From the NCBI GenBank assembly GCA_022559845.1, contig CM040118.1:233973224-234037223 (forward strand): a stretch of 64,000 nt of DNA, written 5' to 3'. Shown here piece after piece: positions 55,279-64,000 of this stretch; within the stretch, counting starts at the first letter, position 1, and each line of letters begins with the position of its first letter. Under the pieces are notes generated by a model that made no database searches, had not been told where the DNA came from, and worked only from the letters and a program-made list of their open reading frames with translations. Position numbers and translations under genes: made by a program. Origin of the DNA: Amorphophallus konjac. Lineage: Eukaryota; Streptophyta; Magnoliopsida; Alismatales; Araceae.

Positions 55279-58200
55279 GTCACGCCCCGACGTCAAAAAT
55301 CTGAACGTAGCAGTTATAACATTCATGATAACCAGAGCAATAACGAAAATGTATAAAAGAATGCACAAATGCTAGAAGAAGGAATTATTCGGAGACTGCT
55401 AATTATTCAAAAATGAAAGGTAATTGTTTCCAAGTACCAACTGACAATTGACAAAATGACTCCAATTAAACATGAATAAAGATTACAACTCTCCAAGGAC
55501 CTAATAACAACTGACCCTCTTAAGGACAACTTATAGCCATTACAAAGACACTACTACTGCTAAGACAGCCACCAGGTCCGTCATCTAAAAGGTTCACTCC
55601 AGGGTCTTCACTCATGCCCATCCCCATCCGTCTGCGAATCATCCTCGGAATTACCTGAAAGGGGGTAAGAGCTAGGTGAGCAAAAGCTCAGTAGACAAAA
55701 GATGGTAAAGTTTAAGTAATTAACCAATTAAATGTGTCATGTGAATAAAAGAATGATAAAATGAAGCAAACAGTAGGCAATGACGAAAAATAGAAATAAG
55801 TAGAACAGACATATATCATTTCCATGTATTGGCCGATCAAGTATGCAAGTAACAAGACATGTAGAGATAGAATTCCATGTAGGAATTGAATATCTTGTAG
55901 AAGTGAAAATGAATGTCGTAGATAACACACTAGCAAGTACTCAGTGTAATGCCTCACCATGTCATTACAACTCACCGGGGCACTAGTACTTTTCGGGCGC
56001 TCCTCCCCGGACCAGACCGGGCCCTTATGATGCGTTGGCATTGATTTGGTGGATCCAAGATCCCAAGTAACCATCTTAGACATTCATTGGAATTGGCCAG
56101 GAATTCCAAGGTTAGGCTATGCAACCTACCATCTAGGACCAAGTGAAGTTTCAATGAGATCATGGCTTCCAAAAGAGGGCAATATAATCTGGACTAGGTT
56201 GCAGCACAAACCATCCTTCGCTTGGCCACTGAAGCACAGAAGAAATCACGGAAAACCAAGTTCTAGACTAGTTGCGGTCACACATGGGCCGTAAAGAGAA
56301 GAAAACGGTCTTGGCTGGGCCGCTTCCAAGAGGAAGGTGGACCACAATGGGCCACTTCAGTCTGAATTGTTCCCGGGTCACTTCATAATGCATACAGTCT
56401 CCATTGGGCCGCCTCACTACAGAAAACGGTCCTTAGAGGCCCATTTAGGAGGTAATGGCGATCCCATGAAAATCGCTATCTGGTTGGGCCCAGAAGATGA
56501 ATGATTAAGGCAGTTGACTTAACGGCTCTCGGTCCACCCAAAACATGGTGGAACTGAACCAGGGTCCAGCCCCCACACATCCCAGATCAAACCAGAGGTT
56601 TTAGGCCAACTCCAACATGGCTAGGTCGACTGAAGTTCAAGAAAAAATCGACCAGCAAAAAGGCACACAGGCCAGTCAAAAATGGTCTCAATAGGGCCGC
56701 TTGAATAGACAGGCGGTCCACATCTTGCCGTAACTAGAGGGTAGCAGTCCCAGAAGGGCTGCATTAAACCAAACAGTCTCGATTCCAAGCTGTAAAAATA
56801 AGTGGTCCGATCGAGTCGATAGGTACAGGGTTTGGGGGTACAACCTGCCCGACGTCCTAGTGGAATCCCAGGCTCGCGGGGTCTTATGAAGGTCTCATAA
56901 TAGAGGTTCTAATCCGACGGAAGGAGTATCCAGCAGAGAGTCCCAACTATTACAAGATTAAGGGTTATAGAAACACCAAAAAATGAGAGTATAGCGGTCA
57001 GCCAGCACCACCGAAGTGGAGTGACTATCAAACAATCCTAGTAAAATATGGCGGCAATTTAATTATGCTTTATCATTTGTCTCAAAAAAAACAAGTAATG
57101 AGAAATAACTATAGATGTGAAGGGTTAAGATCTCCGTTTCAAGTTAAGTATTCCATATACTCCAGTTACTTTAGTGGGTTCCATCCTACACATGTAGCCT
57201 AACAAGATGAGCATAATTAACGAAAACATCGTTGTTATATAATCTGTTCGATAATGGCGGTCTTTCGTGCAGTCGCTAGGATCAGAAGCGGTCAGGAACT
57301 GGCCGCAACCCAAGCCCTTGCAGTATATCGTGGGGCCACTAATATGTAATGAGTTTCAAATTTTTTTAAAAAGGAGAAAACGGTCTGTCATGTGACCGCT
57401 AGGGTCAGAAGCGGTCCCTGGTGCGACCGCAACCAGGTCGGCACATTTGGCTTCCGGCGATCTCCTATAGACCCTGGTCCAACGCTTAAATACATGCAAT
57501 ATGAGTTATAAAATTTGGGCAAAAAAATATCAAGGAAAAGAGGACATAAAAATGCACAATATATCAAGATTAATTAGGTTTTGAGCCTGCCTATACCTAA
57601 AATTGAACCGATCTATAGAAGGTAGCATGATCGGTGCCCTAACTTTGGCATGCTCCGACTATAATCAAAAAATATGCATGGAATATGGTATGAAAATTGG
57701 GGCTTCTACTATCAAAAGAAAGAGGACTCAAAAATGCTTCTAATGATATATTTTTATTAGAGTTTAGTCCACTATCACCTACCTCAATCAAAGATCAAAG
57801 GGGACGCTGGATGCTCGAATTCGCACGAACTCTGCGCACCAAAATCTCAACGTCTCCTCCCCAATTCATGCACACTGCCAGTCGTCACGGCAAATGGGGC
57901 TTCTAGTTCGACTTAGGGTTCTCTTTATAGAAGTTGATTTAATCTAGGGGCAATGATAAGGCTGGATAGAGTCCACGAACTTGACGCACGCGGAAATCGC
58001 ACATTGACCAAGTCGTGCCGCCTTCACGTTCGAAATTAGACTCCTAGGGTTAGGGTTTCGCAAGGGAACAAGAGGGGAAAAGGGCAACCCATCAGGGCCG
58101 ATCGGATGGGCCTGGTTGGGGCTCAAATGGTTACGAATTGGGTTCCAATTTGACGATCCACGGCTCGATCAAACAAAGTCCGATTTTCACCCTAAAACCC

Positions 58201-58407
58201 TTAATTCGACTTAATTGGAATTTTATTTAGGTGTCAACCAAGAAGGAAAAATGTCTAGGAATTGGGTCTACGGCATGATTATGATTTTTTCCATATTTTT
58301 ATAAATTAGTTAAAATTTAGCCTAAAGGGGATTGAAATTTTAATATTAATAAATTTTTGATTATTACAAAATTATATTATTTGGTTAAATTTTGGGATAC
58401 TAAATCA
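55279..58407 (-). repeat. 3' LTR of element N
   Basis: 3129 bp, plus strand TGTCACGCCCCGACG to GATACTAAATCA. The first 1.1 kb match 62881-64000 closely. The inner edge is set by the polypurine tract. Confidence 0.85.
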
Positions 58408-58418
58408 TCCCCCACTTT
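58408..58418 (-). other. Polypurine tract (element N)
   Basis: The minus strand AAAGTGGGGGA lies directly before LTR start TGATTTAG. Confidence 0.8.
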
Positions 58419-58483
58419 AAGGAATTTGGTCCTCCAAATTCACTACACTTAACCGAAAAAGGAGAAAATCAAGATAACTGACC

Positions 58484-61400
58484 TTAAAATAATTCAGGAT
58501 ATTGCTTCCGGATCGCTTCTTCGGACTCCCACATGGCTTCTTTCATTCCACGCCTACTCCACTGAATCTTGACCATCAGTATGGACCGATTCCTGAGCTG
58601 TTGCTACTTCTGGTCTAAAATCTTGATGGATTTTTCATCATAGGATAAATCTTCTTTCAATTCTAGGTCCGCATGTTGAATGATGTGCGCGGGGTCGTAT
58701 ACATACTTCCGTAGCATGGACACATGGAAGATATTATGCACACCTGACAACTGGGGTGGCAATGCTAACCTGTAGGCAACCTCCCCAACTCTTTCTAAAA
58801 TATCAAACGGGCCAATAAATATTGGACTTAGTTTACCACGGATGTCAAACCTTCGGACTCCTTTCATAGGTGAAACCTTCAAGAACACATGCTCACCCAC
58901 TTGAAATTCTAAATCTCTTCTTCTATTATCTGCATAACTTTTCTACCTTGACTGTGCAACTTGTAGACGATCCATGATAATCTGGATATTCCTGGATGAT
59001 TCTGAAATAAGATCTGGTCCAAGCCATTGCTTCTTGCTGACCTCTTCCCACCACAATGGTGATCGGCAACTCCTCCCATACAGGGCCTCGAACGGTGCCA
59101 TCTGAATACTAGACTGGTAACTGTTGTTGTAGGAAAATTCTATCAGAGCCAAATGTTCATGCCAGCTACCACCAAAGTCAATCATGCAAGTCCTTAACAT
59201 ATCCTCAACAATCTGATTCGTCCTCTCGGTCTGCCCATCTGTCTGAGGATGAAAAGCAGTACTGAAATTCAGACGGGTTCCCAAGGACACTTGTAATCCC
59301 TTCCAAAAATGTGAAGTGAACCTGGGGTCTCTGTCTGACACAATGTTCACCGGCACACCATGCAGTCTTACCACTTCTTTCATATACAAGGCAGCCAAAA
59401 CATCGACTGTCCACTTTGACTTGATGGACAAGAAATGTGCAGATTTAGTCAACCTATAAATAATTACCCATATTGCATCGAAGCCTCCCCGAGTTCTTGG
59501 TAAGCCCATTATAAAATCCATGCCGATACTCTCCCACTTCCATTGTGGTATATCGAGAGGCTTTAATTTCCCGACAGGTCTGAAATGCTTAGCCTTTACT
59601 TGTTGACATACCAAACATCTACTCATGAACTTAGCCACTTCTCTCTTCATGTTTGGCCACCAAAAGGTCCTTTTTAAATCTTGGTACATCTTAGTAGCTC
59701 CAGGGTGAATGGTATACTTGGACCTGTGGGCTTTTTCAAGGATCTTGCTCTTCACTTCGGCTAAATCAGGGACACAGGTCCTTCCCCAGAATAATAACCT
59801 TCCATCATCGGCAAACAGAAAATCTGGTCGATTGCTCAAACTTCCTTTGATCTCTACCAACATTGGGTCATTATCTTGCAAGGTCTTGATTTCCGCTAAC
59901 AGCTCTGGATGAAGCTGAACTTGCGCGATCATAACCTGATCCTTCTTCTCACCCACACTAAGGTCTAGACTAGCCAACTGTTCCAGCATTCTCCACTCTT
60001 GCAGCATAAGACTTGACAACTTGCCTATCGGCTTACGGCTCAAAGCATCAGCCACAACATTACCTTTCCCAGTGTGGTACTCTATAGAGAAATCAAAATC
60101 CTTTAAATATTCAAGCCATCTTATCTGCCTCATGTTAAGCTCTTTCTGAGAGAAAAAATACTTCAAGCTCTTATGATCCGTGAATATAGTAAAGGTCTCT
60201 CCATATAAGTAGTGCCTCCAAATCTTAAAGGCGAAAACCACTGCAGCAAGCTCTAAGTCACGAACAGGATAGTTCTCTTCATGCTTCCTCAATTGTCTAG
60301 AAGAATAGGCTATCACCCTACCATACTGCATAAGCACACAGCCTAGGCCAATGCCCGAGATATCCTTGTAAACTTCAAAGCCTCCTTCTCCCGAAGGCAA
60401 GGCCAACACAGGGGCAACGGTCAAACACTCCTTCAGAGTCTGGAAACTCCTTTCACAATCTTCTGACCACTCAAATCGGTTCTCCATACGGGTCAACCTA
60501 GTTAAAGGTACTGCAATCTTGGAGAAATCCTTAATGAATCTCTGATTATAGCCTACTAGGCCTAGAAAACTTCTTACTTCGGTTACATTCACAGGCCTAA
60601 CCCAGCTCTTCACTGCTTCAACCTTAGAAGGGTCTATAGAAATGCCATCTTTAGTAATGATATGCCCCAGAAAGGATACTTCTTGCAACCAAAATTCACA
60701 CTTACTACACTTGGCGTATAAGTGATAATCCCTCAGTATCTGCAATGCCATCTTCGAGTGCTCTTCGTGCTCCCTTTTGCTCTTGGAGTATATCAGAATA
60801 TCATCGATAAAAATCACGACCCACTGATCTAAGTAGGGCCGGAACACACTGTTCATTAGCTGCATGAAAGTTGCAGGAGCATTTGTTAGACCAAAAGGCA
60901 TTACTACAAATTCAAAATGCCCGTACCTGCTCCGAAATGTCGTTTTAAGAATATCCTCGACCTTGATACGCAACTGGTGATACCCTGATCGGAGATCAAT
61001 CTTGGAAAAATATTGTGCTCTTGTTATCTGGTCGAACAGCTCGTCTATTCTCGGCAACAGGTACTTATTTTTGATAGTAAGCCGATTCAATTGACGGTAA
61101 TCAATACACAGCCTTAATGAACCATCCTTCTTTCTTACAAATAGCACTGGGGCTCCCCATGGGGACGTACTAGGACGAATGAACCCCTTCTCGAGTAACT
61201 CTAGTAATTGCTTCCTCAATTCCCTTAACTCCGCGGGAGACATACGGTACGGAGCCTTAGAGACTGGTGATGCACCAGGAACTAGATCAATAGAGAAGAC
61301 TACTTCCCTTTCAGGGGGAAGTCCTGAAAAATCTTCAAGAAATAGATCTGAAAAATCTCGGACAATCGGAATATCCTTCAACTCTAACTCCTTGTCGGTC

Positions 61401-61690
61401 AAAGAGACCAAGGCCAAAAATGCCTCACATCCTTTCCTCAACAACTTTTCAGCCCGAAGTGCCGAAATAAGTGGCACAAACTTAGAATGTCTAACCCCAA
61501 CATAAGAAAGCTCAGGGTGCCCAGAGGAAGACACGATGCCAGATTTACAATGAACGCTAGCCCCATATCTAGCTAACCAATCTGCTCCTAGGATTACATC
61601 ATAATCCTTCATCTTCATACAAACTAAATCAACCGGTAAATTCTGGCCACCAACCAAAACCTTACTAGAAGGATAATAATATTTGATAGC
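58484..61690 (-). pseudogene. Chromovirus pol: partial protease, RT, RNase H, integrase, chromodomain-like end (element N)
   Basis: A nearly intact frame of about 1,070 codons has two stops, TAG at 58940-58942 and 58601-58603. The protease C-terminal part [18 protein letters not shown] is present, but the catalytic Asp-Ser/Thr-Gly segment is missing. [49 protein letters not shown]. RNase [23 protein letters not shown]. Integrase: [59 protein letters not shown]; the usual [10 protein letters not shown] is here YRLTKSAHF. The C-terminus has RRFDIRGKLSPIFIGPFDIL, HNIFHVSMLRKY and a WESEEAIRKQYPELF end. Confidence 0.88.
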
Positions 61691-61700
61691 TTAACCCGAA

Positions 61701-62681
61701 CTAATAGGGGTCAAAATTTCTAGTTGAGAAACCCTGCCACCTTTGGCTTCCTTGTGGCTTATCCGATGTAACTTGGTCTGATAAAAGAGGACACTTAAGG
61801 ATACGATGGTCCCTGCTCCCACAACGTAAACAGCCGCCTAGCTTGCGCACGCACTCCTCCATCTTGTGACCTGGACGATCACAATACTTGCAAAGAGTTT
61901 TGGATGATGCAGCCAAATCTATCTTCTTGTCATCATTTCTCGGCTTCTTGTACTTCCACGAACTAGACCCGCCAGTGGGCCTCTTCTTGCCGTTGTTGGG
62001 TTTGAAACTCCCTGAACTAGTGGTCTGCTCCTTGGTGTTCCTTCCTCGGATCCTCTCACTCATCTCCATGGTATCTTTGAGAACTTAGGCCTTTCTCACA
62101 ATCTTAGCATAAGTGTGGATCTCCAAAGGTGCCAATTGGTTAATATATTGAAGCTTCAATCCATTCAAAAATCGCTTGGCCTTCATCTTCTCAGTAGATA
62201 CCAAATGCGGCGCATAGTGGGATAATCTGGCGAACTGCACCTCGTACTCAACCACTGATAAATTTCTCTATTTCAGCGAAGCAAACTCCGCCGCCATCTT
62301 TTCCTGCACACGATCTGAGAAATACTTGCTGTTAAAATGCTCCTTAAACTCATCCCATGTCGCCCGCCTATTACCGAGCATAGGTTTCACGGCTTCCCAC
62401 CAAGCATGTGCATCGCGTTCCAGCAGGAAAGTCGCCAAGAGGACTCGGTCCTGGTCACCGCACTACATAACTCTAAAGATTCGCTCCATCTCCTTCAGCC
62501 AATGCTATGCCTCATCGGGGTCTGCGGTGCCGCCAAAACGAGGGGGATTTAAGCCGTGAAAGTTTCGGTGGAGATCACCGGCTCCATGATGCGCGCTTCC
62601 TTGCACTACTTATTGTAAGGCCTGGGTCAGGCCCTGAACCGTGTGTTGCATATCCCTCCACTGTGCATGCTCAGCTACCAT
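61701..62681 (-). pseudogene. Chromovirus gag (element N)
   Basis: One frame of 326 codons from ATG at 62681 to the stop before 61701. It contains GLNPPRFGGTADPDEA, DRVLLATFLLERDAHAWWEAV, WDEFKEHFNSKYFSDRV, RNLSVVEYEVQFARLSHYAP and two zinc knuckles (CKYCDRPGHKMEEC and CLRCGSRDHRILKC). Five internal stops, after TQAL Q, DPDEA, FRVM, FASLK and IVRKA, are all TAA or TAG at positions where Gln fits. It ends in a different frame from pol. Confidence 0.85.
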
Positions 62682-62862
62682 CGACACAGACTCCTACACG
62701 TAGGGAAAATTAATTAGATCGACCTATCGAGACTTCTTTTAAAGATTATTAGTTAACTTTACCCGAGTCTCTATCCCATCTCACCGGGTTGGATCCTTAG
62801 ACTTTAACAAGGTCACGGGTTCTACAACACCACTTAGAAACCTAGGGACTTAGAAAACCTAG

Positions 62863-62874
62863 GCTCTGATACCA
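62863..62874 (-). other. Primer binding site, tRNA-iMet type (element N)
   Basis: TGGTATCAGAGC on the minus strand, 6 nt internal to the LTR edge at 62881. Confidence 0.9.
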
Positions 62875-62880
62875 CAAAAC

Positions 62881-64000
62881 TGTCACGTCCCGACGCTGAA
62901 AATCGAAACGTAGAAGTTATAACATTCATGATAACCAGAGCAATAACGAAAATGTAGAAAACAATGCATAAATGCTAGAAGAAGGAATTATTCGAAAACT
63001 GCTAATTATTCAAAAATGAAAGGTAATTGTCTCCAAGTACCAACTGACAATTGACAAAACGACCCCAATTAAACAAGAATAAAGATTGCAACTCTCAAAG
63101 GACCTAATAACAACTGACTCTCTTAAGGACAACTTATAGCCATTACAAAGACACTACTACTGCTAAGACAGCCACCAGGTCCGTCATCTAAAAGGTTCAC
63201 TCCAGGGTCTTCACTCCTGCCCATCCCCATCCGCCTGCGAATCATCCTCGAAATTACCTGAAAAGGGGGAAGAGCTAGGTGAGCGAAGGCTCAGTAGGTA
63301 ATAGCAAGCAAAGTTTAAGTAATTAACCAATTAAATGTGTCATGCGAATAAAAGAATGATAAAATGAAGCTAACAGCAGGCAATGACGAAAAATAGAAAT
63401 AAGTGGAACAGAGTTATATCATTTCCATGTATTGGCCGATCAAGCATGCAAGTAACAAGGCATGTAGAGATAGAATTCCATGTAGGAATTGAATATCTTG
63501 TAGAAGTGAAAATGAATGTCGTAGATAACACGCTAGCAAGTACTCAGTGCAATGCCTCACCATGTCATTACAACTCCCCGGGGGACTAGTACTTTTCGGG
63601 CGCTCCTCCTAGGACCAGACCGGGCCCTTATGATGCGTTGGTATTGATTTGGTGGATCCAAGATCCCAAGTGACCATCTTAGACTGTCATTAGAATCGTC
63701 CAAGAATTCCAAGGTTAGGCTATGCAACCTACCATCTAGGACCAAGTGAAGTTTCAAGGAGATCATGGCTTGCAAAAGAGGGGAATATAATCTGGACTAG
63801 GTTGTAGCACAAACCATCCTTGGATTGGCCACTGAAGCACACAAGAAATCACAGAAAACCAAGTTCTAGACCAATTGCGGTCACACATGGGCCGTAAAGA
63901 GAAGAAAACGGTCCTGGTTGGGCCGCTTCCAAGAGGAAGGCGGTCCACAGTGGGCCGCTTCAATCTGAATTATTCCTGGGTCACTTCATAATGCATACGG
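62881..64000 (-). repeat. 5' LTR of element N, incomplete at window edge
   Basis: TGTCACGTCCCGACGC onward, closely matching 55279-56400 of the 3' LTR. About 2 kb of it lies beyond the window. Confidence 0.88.

Larger units (their letters stand above)
55279..64000 (-). mobile_element. Element N: chromovirus (Tekay/Del-like), 5' LTR running off the edge
   Basis: Minus-strand order: 5' LTR (from beyond 64000 to 62881), primer site, gag, pol with chromodomain-like end, polypurine tract, and a 3.1-kb 3' LTR (55279-58407). Long LTRs, an iMet primer site, a gag with two zinc knuckles and an integrase followed by a chromodomain-like tail suit the Tekay/Del clade. N inserted in M's gag at 55278/55279. 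Confidence 0.85.

Noticed and set aside
56046..56294. Frames within the N LTRs
   Set aside because: Present in both LTR copies as short frames on both strands with no domain; best read as LTR sequence.

Overview
This window is plant DNA, almost certainly from a large, repeat-rich seed-plant genome. It is made of nested and decayed LTR retrotransposons, and I found no certain host gene. The evidence is plant-type Ty1/copia elements with a coiled-coil gag and an initiator-Met primer site, an Athila-type Ty3/gypsy element with a tRNA-Asp-like primer site, Tat-lineage gypsy elements with a second RNase H and an antisense ORF, and chromodomain gypsy elements. The species cannot be named from this evidence.

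Layout, with my own element letters. Element A (1-4175, minus, Sirevirus-like copia: protease, gag, primer site, LTR) sits inside the 3' LTR of element B (4176-8457, minus, same superfamily, pol deleted). Next come a plus-strand copia LTR, F (8458-9633), an orphan piece (9634-9898), and D (9899-14788, minus, chromovirus keeping gag and the integrase C-terminus/chromodomain but no catalytic pol). D lies in the gag of C (14789-19427, minus, Sirevirus-like), and C in turn lies in a plus copia LTR, G (19428-19633).

From 19634 to 52938 one old minus-strand Tat element, J, can be followed. It is cut into pieces by E (20225-24612, TSD TTGTC), H (24687-38937, Athila-type, TSD ATGGC) and K (38983-50109, Tat-type, TSD GATGG). 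H itself holds a solo copia LTR, L (33833-35456, TSD ATCCA). All four target duplications are perfect 5-bp matches, and J's reading resumes across the junctions. J ends in its 5' LTR at 52151-52938. A single-copy-looking AT-rich stretch follows (52939-54045) with one possible host exon and one tRNA/SINE-like remnant. After that come the start of a plus Tat-like element, M (54046-55278), and a minus chromovirus, N (55279 to the window edge), inserted in M's gag.

No element in the window looks able to move unaided. Most premature stops in A, C, D, H, K and N are TAG, TAA or TGA at places where a Gln, Arg or Trp codon fits, as expected from C-to-T decay. The most striking signal is a repeated module in the copia LTRs: two GTCGAC-type palindromes whose starts lie 22 bp apart (23 in one pair), repeated about every 71-76 bp in three of the families. 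It occurs in four distinct LTR families (A, B, C, L) and again inside the coding linker of A, where a 75-bp period preserves the reading frame.
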